Assembly: GCF_000219625.1 (NCBI RefSeq)
Contig: NC_018218.1
Coordinates: forward strand, 3,534,001-3,598,000
DNA from: Zymoseptoria tritici IPO323
Taxonomy: Eukaryota > Ascomycota > Dothideomycetes > Mycosphaerellales > Mycosphaerellaceae
Reading direction: 5' to 3'
Length of the DNA stretch: 64,000 nt
Part shown: piece after piece, positions 1 to 11,650 of the stretch
Layout of the letters: each line of letters starts with the position of its first letter
Numbering within the stretch: position 1 is the stretch's first letter
Notes under the pieces: model-generated
The model's input: the letters and a program-made list of their open reading frames with translations, nothing else
Databases searched by the model: none
What the model was told of the DNA's origin: nothing
Program-made: the position numbers and the translations under genes

Positions 1-40
1 AGCCGATGAGATCTGACAGCCCAGACCTCTGGCTTCCTTT

Positions 41-1837
41 TCAACGCAAGCCAGCGACATTGTTCTCCTCATCTCCAGAAAAGGCGTAATGCGAGTGCTT
101 CCGGATCTCCGCACCCTTGTAGTAGAAGACGAAGGGAATCGCACAACACGCCAACGCGATGAATGCCAACAATGTGCTCGCCCACTGATCGCCCAGACGG
201 TGGTACATTTGGATCGTGAATAGCACGACGGCCGCTCCCCAGAACGACCGCAAGAATGTCTTTGCCGCGAGCGCCGACGCTGCTTGATGTTGGTACGAGT
301 CAACGAGGTAGTTGTTGCACCTGAAACAGAAGCACGGAGGGGTCAGCAGTGATTCGGACACAAATGGTATAAGGGCAGGCTGAGATCCGCTAGCATAGCC
401 CGAGAGAAAATCTCGGGTGGCTGCAGGCCTTCTGCCCTTGGGTGCTTACGAGTTGTAGAGAAAGATGAAACCGAAGCCGACGGCCCACCCTCCCAGCGCG
501 GGACCGGACCAGTGCAAGTGAGGATACGAAGTCCAAGCAAAGACGAACAGTCCGATCGGTATGAACCAGCAGGAGAACATCATCGGAATCAGTCTTGCCT
601 CCGCGGGCGGCTTGCCATGGTGTCTTTCCACGAGCTGAAGGTAATGCTTGTTCACCAGCGGAGCGCAAGCGGCGCTCATGAGCACCCCGACCGCAACAGG
701 GATGAACATCAATCCGGTGCTGGAAGCGGAGTACCCTTTTCCTTCCTGGTAGACGATTGGGTAGGCAATGAAGAACATGTAAAGCAAGCCGTAGAGTACG
801 GACATGTACAGCGACAGGAAAAAGACAATGAGTTCCTGGAACAGCAGCTGGAACGGTCGAAGGAGGAATACCTTCAGGCGTTCGTTGAGAGGTCGCTTGT
901 CCAGGTCCTGTTCGGTGACGAACTTCCAATCGCCAGTTTCTTTGCGCATTTTCTTTGCTCGGCGGGCAAGGATCTCGGGAGCGTAGGTCTCTGGCACGGT
1001 GAAGGTGATGAGTATGCAGCAGAATGCAGAGAGAATGAGTTGCATCCAGTATAGCCAGCGCCAGCCGAGATTGTCCGCGATGAACCCTCCTGCAAGGGGC
1101 CCGATGGCTGGTCCGATGAATGGCGCCGCGCTGAAGACAGCCATGGGCACGCCACGCTCGTTGGGGTTCCAGAGATCGGCGAGCGTGCCGCCGACGAGCG
1201 TCATTGGCGCAGAGAACATGATGCCGTCGATGGCGCGGCAGATGAGGAGTGTCTCGATGTTGGGAGCGACTGCGCAGGGTATGATGAACACCACAGCGAG
1301 GAGCAGCGTGCTGATGTAGATCTTCTGACGGCCAAGGATTTCCGATAAGGGCGCGAAGGCCATGGGTCCGATGCCGAACCCAACAACGAACAGCGAGATG
1401 GCCAGCAGAGAGACCTCCTCGCTGACTCCGAATGTCTTTGCTGGTGAGGCCACGTCGGCAGTAATGACTGCACTGTCGAATGCTACAGCGAAGCAGGTGA
1501 TGGCCACGACTAGCGTGCACCACCACTTGTAGGCTCGCGAAAAGTTTTTAGGGTTGGCAGGATCGTTGATATCGAAGGTTACGAGCTCGTAACGCTCGGT
1601 TCGGCCAGTTTTGTTCGATTGCACGGGTCGAAGGCCTCCGGTCACTTCGGTAGTGTATTCTTCCATGCATGCTTCTGCTGTGAGGGTTCTATATGGCAGG
1701 TTGAGCACATCCACGTCATCTTGGTTGGCTCCATGGGCGGGAAGTGTTGCCTCTGTCTTCTCTAGTGCAATCGATGTTGTTCTGCTGGTGCTCTCCGAGG
1801 TTGAGTCGTTCTTCTCTGGTGGTATGGCAGGTGTCAT
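41..1837 (-). CDS. MFS transporter, DHA1 polyamine/drug type
   Basis: Two exons, 1837-450 and 320-41, give about 555 residues. The intron at 449-321 is GTAAGC...AG, and the join restores the family motif around [15 protein letters not shown]. The protein has a cytosolic N-terminus of about 100 residues and then about 12 membrane helices. Helix 1 contains FDSAVITA, and the loop 2-3 signature reads [14 protein letters not shown] second diagnostic stretch is [20 protein letters not shown] in the late helices. These match the fungal Tpo1/Flr1-like proton antiporters that export polyamines or toxicants across the plasma membrane. The substrate cannot be told from sequence. The start is the first ATG of the open frame. 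No cluster genes flank it, so a secondary-metabolite role is not suggested. Confidence 0.9.
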
Positions 1838-1895
1838 CTTCGAGTAGGGCTAACGGACAAGAGAAATGGGACCGGGGTGTGAAAAGACCGACTTC

Positions 1896-2740
1896 CTACC
1901 TTGATCGCCTATATATATATTGCGCCAGCTCCAGAAGTTGCAAAATTCCCATGACGACGTCCGCATTCTCGCCGCTGATGCGCCGCAATATCGTGAGAAG
2001 AATATTCCAGTCGTCGTCGTCGAAAATCGGTATGATCCGAGAGTCCTCCGAGCAGGCCCCTGCAAGTGAAGTCATGCGACGCATCTCGGGCATGTCCGGC
2101 AGAATTTTCAGAAGGACATCGCGGACGCGGATTGCGAACATGAAAGAAGTGAGCTGCGAGTAGAAAACCGACGTCTCTGTGCTTGTCTGCCAGTGTTCTG
2201 TACAAGAGTCGAGTCCAGCAGGAACGGCGAGAGAATGCGATCAATTCGCAGGCCAGACGGGAGCTTCATGGTCGTCGACTTGAGTACTTTCGACAAGGCT
2301 CGCCTTCATTGTGTCGTCTTAAACAACGCAGATGGAAACCATTCGGAAATCAGTGCTGTGCATGGCGAGAGAAGATGTAAATCTCAGTTGCAGCAGGAAT
2401 ATGGAAGCTTGTTGAAATCGTTACCTTCCTGCCTCAGGCCCAACCTCACTATGATGACTAAGTGGACGAGACTCGAGAACTCTGGATGCATCCCGTCTTC
2501 GGTCACCACGGTATCGTCAGGTGTGCTTTTGCGCACCTCGGATCCCCAGGGGTCTTCCACCGCCGGCAAGTGGTTCCTCGCGTCCTCGCAACTTCGCAAG
2601 GAGCGCTTCAAATGCGTTGAGGCGAAGCCCGTGCCAATCGACCAGGTTGCGACAGACGTGACGTTGAATAAGCATCGATCGTGAGTCGATGCCACTTGCC
2701 GCCGGGATCGGAAGGCCTGCCAAGTCGCGGAGAACTGTCT
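1896..2740 (-). pseudogene. decayed or misassembled unrecognised gene
   Basis: On the minus strand several adjacent stretches read like ordinary protein but lie in different frames. At about 2735-2517 a frame contains LVDWHGLRLNAFEALLAKLR and, near 2570, loses sense while the next frame continues with TPDDTVVTEDGMHPEFSSLV. From ATG 2311 a frame reads MKASLVESTQVDDHEAPVW, meets TGA at about 2243, and resumes to RVRDVLLKILPDMPEMRR and DDDDWNILLTILRRISGEN before a stop at 1896. An intron ending TACTCGCAG near 2153 could bypass the TGA, so a live multi-exon gene is possible. I recognise no domain. No homologue is assigned. Confidence 0.35.
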
Positions 2741-4603
2741 ACGCCTTCCAGAAGGAGCAGTTGATGAACAAAGTGGGTCGATCATTCGATATTCCCCTGA
2801 TCGTCCGGAATGCGACGTGCTGCGCGACTCAAGTCCATCATCAGCGGTAACCGAGCGGTGGAGCGAAGACTCCCGTGTCCGTTCGGCGGCCAACAACATC
2901 GCAAAGGCCTCCAGAATCCATGTCGAAAGTGGTTGGAGATGATGATATGGACATGGATTAGACGGCGCGAAACAAGGATCTGAGATGAAAATGTCCAGGA
3001 AGAACAGACGATGACTCAACAATTGCAGGGCCGGACAAGGAGCTGGAGAAAGACCACGGACCGCATCGTCGTTGTCGTCTTTTTGCGAGGAGCAGTGCAG
3101 TTCGCAGGATAAATGTGAAGTGAGTACATAGTAAGCTCGCAGTTGGCTCGGAACGATAGTTCTAGGGCACGGAGCTCATCCCAGCCAAGGATGTTCGACG
3201 TGGCCGGCGACATGCATACTCCTCGACAACAGCCGAACGAATTGCGAAGCGTCAAACATGCCCCCACCCTGCACCCATCCCATCCGTCCCATGTCCGTCG
3301 TCTCACCTTCACGCACCTCCTGCCTTCTCGTCACACATTCCACGAGTCACGTCACTCCGCTTCGCACCCGAGCAGCATGAACCTGGACAAGCACCGGCAG
3401 CTCTCAGCTCTCAGCTCTCAGCAGCGCTCCGCTCTCACCGTGTCGTGTCCAGCAGGTTCCCATATGAACGATGCACTGCCCTTCCCCCCTCGCACATCCT
3501 TTCCACAACCTTCTTCTCTTTGCCGCCCAACGCCCAACGGCCTCTCTTCTTCACAGAACTACTCCTGCTGCCTCATACCTTCTTCACATCTCGCCTCTTA
3601 CCACCATTTGCCTGCAAAAAGACGCCGCACAAACCGCTGCTCGTCTTTCGGACTGTTTCGTGACATCACTGCCAGAGGAGATTCACTTGACAACGGCGCT
3701 GCCTGCTGCCCTTTTGGAAAACGGACCAGACCATTTTATCCAGGATGACATTGCGCAACCGCGAGGAACACTTGGCCGCCAGGTACTTTTTTTCTTCATA
3801 CTGTCTACATTGCGATTTGCTTGTCTTGCTTGGGAGACGTCGACGGTCGATGTTATATGCAGCGTCTTGACCGTCGTCGTCGCCTTTTACTGTTTTTGCG
3901 CTCCGTTGTTTTTTTACTGCTCCATTGGATCGACATGCCCATGTCAGGATGGATCTGCCAACCGGCTTCTTCCAGAGGATGCATGCCACTGCCCAGCTCG
4001 GTTTGGATATACTGCCCACGGAAGCCTCTTATCGCCCGGATTTAACATGAGCTTGACACGATCTCACTCACTCAGACGTAGTGTTTGATGTCTCCCCGCT
4101 CTATAAGACTTGCAACGCCTGGTCGTCCTTTGATTGCCTGTTCGAGCTACCGCTCCACGATCTCAGCCGAGATGGATTTCCAGGCCCAAGGACTTTCGAG
4201 GCTCTACGGAACACGCCGACCTGTCTGACTTCAGCCTGGTGTGACCCCTCGTCGCATCTGTGACTACCACGTTCCAGCTGAACAGGCCTTCCACTGGTAT
4301 TGCTTGGATCGTCGCCGTGATCCTCTTTCCCACGCTGCATCTGGCTCATGGTCATGGCGCTCCCATTGTCTGATACTGGCCCGTCATGCGATGTCAGGTC
4401 TATCGTCAATCACACCGCTGATTTTCAATCCATGGAAAGCACGCTGTGCAAACTGCCTTTCAACTTCAGCCCGCAGACTCTCCATGTTCGGCCATTGGAT
4501 ACTGGTCTTCACTTTTGCATTTTGTTTCCCTTCTGTTCATGCATCGCGTTGTCTATTGCATCACACGTTCGAAGTTTGTGAACTGACGTATAATCGTGTC
4601 CAG
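2741..4603. other. long leader/promoter region of the C2H2 factor
   Basis: No convincing coding exon was found. From about 3480 to 3640 the plus strand is strongly pyrimidine-rich, as is usual just upstream of fungal transcription starts. Several ATGs that open only short frames follow (for example 4081, 4172, 4348). The stretch ends in a good splice acceptor, GTGTCCAG at 4596-4603, preceded by the branch-like CTGAC at 4582. This suggests a spliced 5' leader for the gene downstream. Confidence 0.4.
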
Positions 4604-6674
4604 CGAGGAGTTCTCTCCTTACAACCAGCCCGGCTCATTTCTTTTCTCCCACCCTTCGGAAGTAAAGTATTGGTGCCAATCGATACCGTCCCAGGACGGA
4701 CTACCATTGACCCCGCCGGACACTGCCTCGGATTGTGCCAATTCGGAGTACGCAGAGATGAACCCATCATGGAGTCAGACGACTATGCCAGATGAAAAAT
4801 GGTCCACAGAAACCGCACAGGACAACAGCATCATGACACAGGGCCCTGCCAATGAATGGAGCCACCGTGGTACTACCGTCACCTCTCAAGATTTGCAAGC
4901 CTTGAACGCCTCCGCCTGGTTGCAAGCCTCCCAGGGCCCTGTAGATTTGGGCTTGTCGCCTGTCCTGAGCCATGAGAGCCAGAGCACGCACACCCTAAAT
5001 TCTTTTTCGGAACCAGATACACCGTTGCTGCCGCCTGGCTTGGATTTGTCCTTCATCAGCGATGCCGCTTGGAACCCATCCGGTCCAGTGACATACTCTT
5101 CCACCCATAAAGGACCCCGGGACTTTTCCACCGGCTTGGTGTCTCCTCCACAGACTGTGCTTGACGGATTGCCAGCGGAACATGTTCATCAGAGTTACCA
5201 TTCTGCCTCGTCTGTCGTGTGCGGCCCGCCACAACAGATGTATTTTTACCCGAGTGCCGACGTCCACAGACCAGGGAGTGTTGCTTCGGACCAAACCCCA
5301 AACCAAGGAAGGACAATGCTTCCACGCACGGATGTCCAATTCGGACCAGCTCCACAGTTCCACGGACAGTACCGCGCTCTTCAGCCTCATCTGACAGGCC
5401 CTGAAGTCACGCGCCCTACAGCCAGTGTAAGTAGTGCCTCGGGACGCCCAAAGGAAGCCGTAGTATCCAGACCAGCCTCCATCCACTCCGCAGGATATGC
5501 GGATCCACCCAGAGGTTCCCCCAATGGACAGGTCCGCGCACCCTATCCGGACGTTGCTTCTGTGCCCTACTTTGTGGACTCCACCAGCCAGGACTTCAGC
5601 AACTTTATCCGGTATGACCAGGAAGATCCTGTGTCTGCTGAGAGCATGAGGTCAGATAGCCGTACCGAAGTCGCCAAACGGAAATCTAACGTGGCCTCTA
5701 GACTGCCCAGCAGCTGTGGCTCCGTGGCGGCGCCATCGCCTGCGACAGCAATGGCTCCCTCGATTCCCGCTGATGGTCCCATGCCATTTCCTGCCATGTC
5801 CTCTGGAGTACCCAGTGTTTCCAATGAGACCGACGAGGGTCGTCACAGGAACCATCCACTTTACAGCGAAGGACCTTGCGCTGATGGACTCTACCACTGC
5901 CCGTTCGCCAGCGATCCAAGCTGCCAGCACAAGCCCACCAAGCTGAAGTGCAACTATGAGTATGACCACATGAATCGAAAGCGCCATTTGACGGGTTTGA
6001 CTAACATTCACTTCCGCAGCAAATTCGTCGACTCCCACCTCAAGCCCTTCCGCTGCAAGCACGAGTCCTGCTCCAAGCAAGAGTTCTCATCGACCGCCTG
6101 CCTTCTTCGCCACGAAAGAGAAGCTCACGGAATGCACGGCCACGGCGATCGTCCACACCTTTGCTTCTACGCCGGCTGCGAGCGCGGCATTCCCGGTAAT
6201 GGGTTCCCAAGGCGCTACAACCTGTTCGACCACATGAAGCGCGTGCACGACCACAAAGAGGAGTTGTCAGCACAGGATAAAGGTACACCCGACTCTCAAC
6301 GTTCGCGGAAGCCAGCCAGCCGGAAGCGCAAGTCGAGCAGCCCAGCCGACGAGGCGCCCGCGGCTCAGCGCGTGAAGACGCAGGTCATGCAGGAACGCGC
6401 ACCGATGATGGCAATTCCGCCCGCTGCCTTTTCCCACCAGCCCATGTCTGCCAGTCCGGAACGGGTCTCTTCCGCCCCCTACCACCAGCGGATGCCATCC
6501 GACCCTCACCACACCCGCCAGCGGATTTTGTACTCTCAGTGGGCGAACCAGAGAGAATTGCTGGAGTTCCAGATGTCTGCCGTCCGCAGCCCAGATGACG
6601 AGGCTAATCTCCAACGCTTGTCGCAAAACATTGAGGAGTTGAGGCGATTGTCTCAGCAGGCTCGATTGGGCTGA
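4604..6674 (+). CDS. C2H2 zinc-finger transcription factor (5' end unresolved)
   Basis: An open frame of about 690 residues ends at TGA 6674. It has no ATG at its 5' end: the frame opens right after a splice acceptor at 4602-4603, so a short upstream exon is expected. The first internal ATG is 4758. The first 430 residues are Ser/Pro/Gln-rich and low in predicted structure. A zinc-finger block follows (about residues 430-550 of the frame): a degenerate CPFASDPSCQH...H unit, then CKHESC...HEREAH and CFYAGC...HMKRVH. The tail holds a basic stretch (RKPASRKRKSSS, a likely nuclear signal) and a C-terminal coiled segment (QRLSQNIEELRRLSQQAR). This is the layout of fungal C2H2 regulators. The target genes are unknown. 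Confidence 0.75.
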
Positions 6675-7432
6675 ATGAGTGATGAAAGAGATGGGATGCG
6701 TCGATGGTGAGTTCTGACTGACGCGTGAATGGTGGTTGGATCTTTGCTGATTGTTTCAGACACTTCCCTTCAGGAAATTGCATTTCAACTCGCCAGAGGA
6801 TACTCATGTTCCCATGAGACAATTCGGACCTTCCATTGGACCATCAGCTCCATGGACAGAGATATCCGTTTACCTGGCCTCCACACCATCCATCGGACTA
6901 CCATGCCATGGCATCGAGGACAGATATTGGAAAGCCAGCCTCATCATCCATGCCACTGAACAGTGAAGCCAAAGGTCCTTGCCATCCGCGGAAAGGAAAC
7001 ACCTCTGGGAGTTCCGCACGGAATGGAAGGCGCCGTGCGCCTGCGCACTCTAGTCAGAGAGCTATTGGATATCTGCCGGATGCTGATTGCTCTTGTAAAG
7101 TCCGTTAGAGGCCGTCATGTCTGGCGGCTGTAGATTGAGATGTGTGAGAGAGATTGCGAGTTGAGTTGGGGAGACTGAGTTCGAGAATGAATTGAGCAGA
7201 GGAATTGGATCTATGGAATATATAGAATGATTAGGACTGGGTGGATTCAAATGGAAGGATGTTTGATTTGCTTTGAGTACCTCCACTCGCCTTATGACAA
7301 GACGCGAGACGCGAGACGTTGTCACTTTCGTAGAGTGGACTCTGAAGCCGCGCGTGCGCCAATCTAGAGGATTGCGAGCACTCTGTCTTCGAGTTGAGAG
7401 CCACGCAGCATGATCCGATCACATCCTCGGCA
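6675..7432. other. intergenic, convergent 3' ends
   Basis: This lies between the ends of two genes pointing at each other. Short frames occur on both strands but none reads like protein. I see no repeat or RNA gene. Confidence 0.5.
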
Positions 7433-8473
7433 TCAAGGGCCGCGCAGCCTCATGACAACCGGGTATAGATGTGGCATGCACCCCGAGCAACGGCAAGGTT
7501 CAACAAAGACGGTCTCGCTCTCGCCCAGCCACTCGCGGTAGAAGCCATGCCATTCCCGTTTCATGGTACGTCGCTCGGGATCAGTGAAGACCACAATCCT
7601 CATCGCTTCGTCCAGCGAACATCGGAATGCGGCCTGTGTAGATCCAAGTCCATCGACTTCTTCCCTGGAGATACCTCTCTCCATGTCTGGGACACATTCG
7701 TGCCGTACCGCATCGTCTTCTTGACGCCACGCAATGACGACGCCACGATCGCTCAAAGGAGAGCCATCGATGCTGTGCTCCTCATACTCCATGCGTACAA
7801 TGATCACACACTGGCGAAAGGTAGGTCTCAACTTGTACTGCGCAGGTGGCAGATGCAGCTGGCTCTCCGCGGTGCAAAATTGATTTCGACGGGGCACTTC
7901 GTCAGGTAGCTTGGGGATCTCCTCGTCCAGTGTTGAGCACAATGCCTCATGGAAGTCTAGAATCTCCTTGACTGATGCAGGACCTGAGTCCGTTCTGGCT
8001 TGAAACTTCATGAGGAAGCAAAAGAAGCTTTCTGTGCGGATGATGTTAGCTCAGCCGTGACACACCCGTTGCATTTGTGCTACACAACGACAGATTTTCG
8101 AGTACTCACCGTGGCTAATGTCAGTATCTTCGGCTCTGGTGGGGTACCAGCGACGGTACAGCTTGTCATAAAGCTGTTCTATCCCATATCCGCAGCGGCC
8201 AACCTTGGCGACGAGGTAGACGGCACAATCTTTGAAGCAGAAATGGCGACAGTCTTCGGGTGTCAACTCTCCAAGGCGCTTCGCCGGGAGGCATCGGTAA
8301 TTGTCCCGTGGCGCCCAGCTGAGCGAGCGCCCAGAGGTATACTCGGGACTGTCATCTGCGCTGTCTGCTGGAAAGAGGACTTTGCATGGAAGCTTGAATC
8401 TGACCAGTTCTTTGTCCCGGTGTGTTTCTTGATCTGCTCGGAGGATATCTACATGTAGGTCTTGGTCTTGCCC
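7433..8473 (-). CDS. unrecognised two-exon protein (5' end uncertain)
   Basis: Exons 8473-8110 and 8031-7433 join in phase to about 320 residues. The 78-base intron (8109-8032) has GTGAGT and CGCACAG ends and a GCTAAC branch site. The upstream limit is set by an acceptor CTAG at 8475-8474; no ATG precedes it in frame, so a first exon is missing. The middle has a Cys-rich segment CRHFCFKDCAVYLVAK and RCGYGIEQLYDKLYRRWYP. The C-terminus has EWHGFYREWLGES and CRCSGCMPHLYP. The protein is hydrophilic with no signal peptide or membrane helix. I do not recognise the family. Homologous-looking composition (many charged and Cys residues) may mean metal binding, but that is only inference. Confidence 0.55.
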
Positions 8474-8514
8474 CTAGCACCGGCTGTTTCTCACCTTAGC
8501 AAAAGCAAGCCCCT
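8471..8514 (+). promoter_or_regulatory. two CCCCT stress-response-like motifs
   Basis: CCCCT occurs at 8471-8475 and 8510-8514, about 180-220 bases before the peroxidase start. CCCCT is the core of the yeast Msn2/Msn4 stress element. A five-base word is weak evidence, and the first copy abuts the neighbouring gene. Confidence 0.2.
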
Positions 8515-8689
8515 CCTGACTTCTGGCCCGCCACCAGCTGCACGGTGTTGTTGCCCCACCTCAACCAGCCAGGGAATTCATCATCGCCTCTGCCATCGTA
8601 ATCGACTCGCTGATGAACGGCGTCGGGTCTTTTCTGAGCTGCGAATCGTACCGTCTAGAAGACATACCTGGTAGTCCTAATCCCTCCGA

Positions 8690-9421
8690 ATGCAGGCACT
8701 ACTTCCTCCGCGCCTTCCCATCTGCCTCCGAGCTTCCCAAAGCTTATCGTCCTCGACTTTTCGCCCTCTCACATCATCCTCTCTATTGCTCCGCGTCAGA
8801 CCAACACCGCAACCACTTTACAACCAAACACGAATCGCCGCCATGTCTTCCGCCACCACATTCTACGACTTCAAGCCCGTCGACAAGAAGGGTGAGGCTG
8901 TTCCGCTCGCCGACTACAAGGGCAAGGTCGTGCTCGTCGTCAACACCGCTTCCAAGTGCGGCTTCACACCTCAATTCGAGGGTCTTGAGAAGTTGTACAA
9001 AGGTATGTCATGCCTTCCGCGTACTTCGCGCAGCCTCACAACCTCCATCCTCTGACGCATCTCCCTCACAGACCTCAAGCCCTCCCACCCCGACTTTGAG
9101 ATCATCGGCTTCCCATGCAACCAATTCGGTGGCCAAGACCCAGGCAGCAACGACGACATCCAGAGCTTCTGCCAGCTCAACTACGGCGTGTCATTCCCCA
9201 TTCTGGGAAAGACTGAAGTCAACGGCGACAAGGCCGAGCCCGTGTGGGAGTGGATGAAGAAGAGCAAGCCGGGTCTCATGGGTCTGCAGCGCGTCAAGTG
9301 GAACTTTGAGAAGTTCTTGATCGGAAGAGATGGACTGGTCAAGGGACGCTGGGCCAGCACCACGTCGCCGGACAAGTTGAGGAGCGCAGTTGAGGAGGAG
9401 TTGAAGAAGCCTGCTGCCTGA
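8690..9421 (+). CDS. glutathione peroxidase (Gpx/Hyr1 type)
   Basis: Exons 8690-9002 and 9072-9421 give 220 residues. The 69-base intron is GTATGT...CACAG. The enzyme reduces hydroperoxides using thioredoxin or glutathione and, in yeast Gpx3/Hyr1, acts as a peroxide sensor. The catalytic Cys lies in [11 protein letters not shown], the Gln in [10 protein letters not shown] and the Trp in VKWNFEKFL, so the active-site set is complete; it is the Cys, not selenocysteine, form. From the first ATG there is a 51-residue leader rich in Arg, Ser and Leu with almost no acidic residues, like a mitochondrial presequence. ATG 8843 would give the usual 169-residue cytosolic form. Confidence 0.93.
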
Positions 9422-9512
9422 CTCGGCAAGCTTTGAAGACTGTCTGTGTGTCTATGGGGATAAGATAATGCCGTTAGTCTGGTGATGGAAGGACCGCAAT
9501 GATACCCTCTTT

Positions 9513-10131
9513 TCAGCTCATGTCCACGCCATACTTCTCCCTCATCTGCGAGCATGTCAGTCGTCGGTTGACGAAGCTCACGTCCTTCATCATGCAAGCT
9601 TACCTCACCAACATCCAACGCTACCAGAAACCTCGACACGGTATTATACGCACACACAGTCGTCGTCAACTCCACCACCTCCCGATCACTGAACAACCCT
9701 TTGACCGTCTCAAACAGTCCATCCCTCACTATAATTCCCCTAGTCATCGCTTCCGTATATCTAAACACAGCCAAATGCTTTTCATCCAAGCCCTCTCCAT
9801 CCCACTTCTCATCCTTGATCTTCTCAATCACATCCTTACTCAACACTCCACTCCGCTCCAAAATCGGCGCATGCTGCTCAAACTCGTAGTGCGCATAGTT
9901 GAGCGTTGCAACGCGGCAGATGGCCAATTCCCGTATGGAGTCGGGGAGCGTGGTTTGTGTGCGGATGGCTCTGAGGAAGGAATTCCAGCCGTCGGCGACT
10001 GGAGGGGCGTGAAGCAGGGCTTTATCGAGGGCGATGAGTTTTCCTCCGCGGCGTTCTTTGACGCGTTCGACGATGGCTTGGTCTTCGGGTGAGGACATTT
10101 GAGGGTCGTCTGGGATGTATGGGAGACGCAT
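9513..10131 (-). CDS. carboxymuconolactone decarboxylase/AhpD-like protein
   Basis: Exons 10131-9604 and 9545-9513 give 186 residues. The 58-base intron (9603-9546) has GTAAGC and CTCGCAG ends, and the last exon codes only ten residues ending VDMS. The core matches the CMD/AhpD fold: HAPPVADGWNSFLRAIR, then LPDSIRELAICRVATLNYAHYEFEQHAP, then FSDREVVELTTTVCAYNTVSRFLVALDV. The AhpD CxxC pair is not present; the first cysteine position is occupied by ICRVATLNYAHYEF. Peroxidase activity is therefore unlikely. Members are annotated loosely; a small-molecule decarboxylase or unknown role is all that can be said. It converges on the peroxidase gene, 91 bases apart. Confidence 0.85.
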
Positions 10132-10561
10132 GTTGGCGGTATTGTGTCTGGAGATCCGGTTTCTGTTTGGGACGGTTCGGTGTTCAGATTGATTTTGACG
10201 ATGTTTCCAAGTGTATCATTCGAAATTGTCGGAGAGTGTTGGACTCTCTGTTAAATGTATATCCCATATCTGAGAGCGAACAGAGCACCCCGCCGGCCCC
10301 TCAGCGACTTCGGCCAATGCAAGAGAGCCTCGAGACGAGGCTACCAGGCGTATCAGATATTCTCTGCAACAGATACCTCTGACATCTGTGGTTGTCCTTG
10401 CCATGCGACCTCTGAAATCTACGTTCACATCCATCTCGATGTGTTGGCCTTCTCAGTGTCTGCAACACAACTCCTCAGGTGCACCAAAAATCAGCCCGAA
10501 TGCTGAGTACAGAGACAAACTTCCAATTGCCAGTCCAATGCCATGAGGACATCTCCCAAAC
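10132..10561. promoter_or_regulatory. shared divergent promoter
   Basis: This is 430 bases between two gene starts pointing apart (CMD-like on minus, methyltransferase on plus). It must hold both promoters. No distinct motif stands out. Confidence 0.4.
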
Positions 10562-11650
10562 ATGGTCCGTAAAAGCAAGCTTCCCTCAGGACCAAAGACC
10601 AAACCGGTCAAACCATCCAAACCATCCAAAGGCGCTGTGGTGAAGGAGACGCCAGTTACGCCTCCAGCTCCTCCCACGGTTTCGACAGAACTTCAGCAAA
10701 AGTCATTAAACATCTTCCGCGACGCTCTTGATCCATCAAGTGAAGACTCCAACACCACCCTTCAAGAAGTCAAAGGCCACCTCTTCAACCGAGACTTTGC
10801 TGCCGCGTTCGGCAAGGAGGAGTACTTGCGCGTGTATGCTGGACGATGGAGTCCGAGTAGAGCACTCGGCTACACGCAAATTCTTCTCGATGTGCAAGAT
10901 CTCATCGCCAGCGGAAAGAGTGATGTCGACGACGATGAAGAGCCTCCTTTCAGAGTCCTCTGCATTGGCGGTGGAGCTGGTGCAGAGCTCGTAGCCCTGG
11001 CTACGTGGGCGAGTCTGGAGGACACTCCTTTCCCAAGACTACAGGCGAAATTTCTCGACATTGCAGCTTGGGGTCCAGTCGTCACCGCGCTCCATGATGC
11101 TGTCACAAACGCTCCTCCGCTGTCACAGTATGCTTCCGCCGCAGCCAAGGAAGCTAATGAGCCACTCCTCCTTCCAGACGCTTTCAAGGTCACCTTCCAA
11201 CAGCAGGACGCTCTCGAAATCACCGACAACAAACACTGTCAGCAATTCTTTGGTTCGAACGATCTGATCACGATGATGTTCACACTCAACGAGCTCTACT
11301 CGACTTCCCTGGCGAAGACGCAGCAGATGCTGGCACGCGTCACCGCTAGTTGCAGACCTGGCACCATCCTCCTCGTGGTCGACAGCCCTGGAAGCTACTC
11401 CACCGTCTCGATGAATGGCGCCGAAAAGAAGTATCCCATGCAGTGGCTGTTGGACTTCACACTCATTGGACCACCTAAGAAGGACCTGGGCGGTGCTGAA
11501 GGCTCGGTGAAGTGGGAGAAGCTGCTCGAGGACGAATCGAGATGGTACAGACTTCCGCCTGGATTGAAGTATCCGATTGAGCTCGAGAACATGAGGTATC
11601 AGATTCATATTTACAGACGCCTAGGAGCAAGCGCAGTGGTAGAGACATGA
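10562..11650 (+). CDS. BMT6: 25S rRNA (uridine-N3) methyltransferase, Bmt6 type
   Basis: A single-exon gene of 362 residues. It has a Lys/Pro-rich N-terminus (MVRKSKLPSGPKTKPVKPSK), typical of nucleolar targeting. The conserved segment LQEVKGHLFNRDFAAAFGKE and YAGRWSPSRALGY follows. The S-adenosylmethionine-binding motif is VLCIGGGAGAELVALA, and the family's ITMMFTLNELYSTS and ILLVVDSPGSYS blocks come later. In yeast, Bmt6 makes m3U2843 in the large-subunit rRNA. The assignment rests on recognising the family pattern (Methyltransf_34 type); the modified base in this organism is inferred. Confidence 0.85.
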   Translation: MVRKSKLPSGPKTKPVKPSKPSKGAVVKETPVTPPAPPTVSTELQQKSLNIFRDALDPSSEDSNTTLQEVKGHLFNRDFAAAFGKEEYLRVYAGRWSPSRALGYTQILLDVQDLIASGKSDVDDDEEPPFRVLCIGGGAGAELVALATWASLEDTPFPRLQAKFLDIAAWGPVVTALHDAVTNAPPLSQYASAAAKEANEPLLLPDAFKVTFQQQDALEITDNKHCQQFFGSNDLITMMFTLNELYSTSLAKTQQMLARVTASCRPGTILLVVDSPGSYSTVSMNGAEKKYPMQWLLDFTLIGPPKKDLGGAEGSVKWEKLLEDESRWYRLPPGLKYPIELENMRYQIHIYRRLGASAVVET

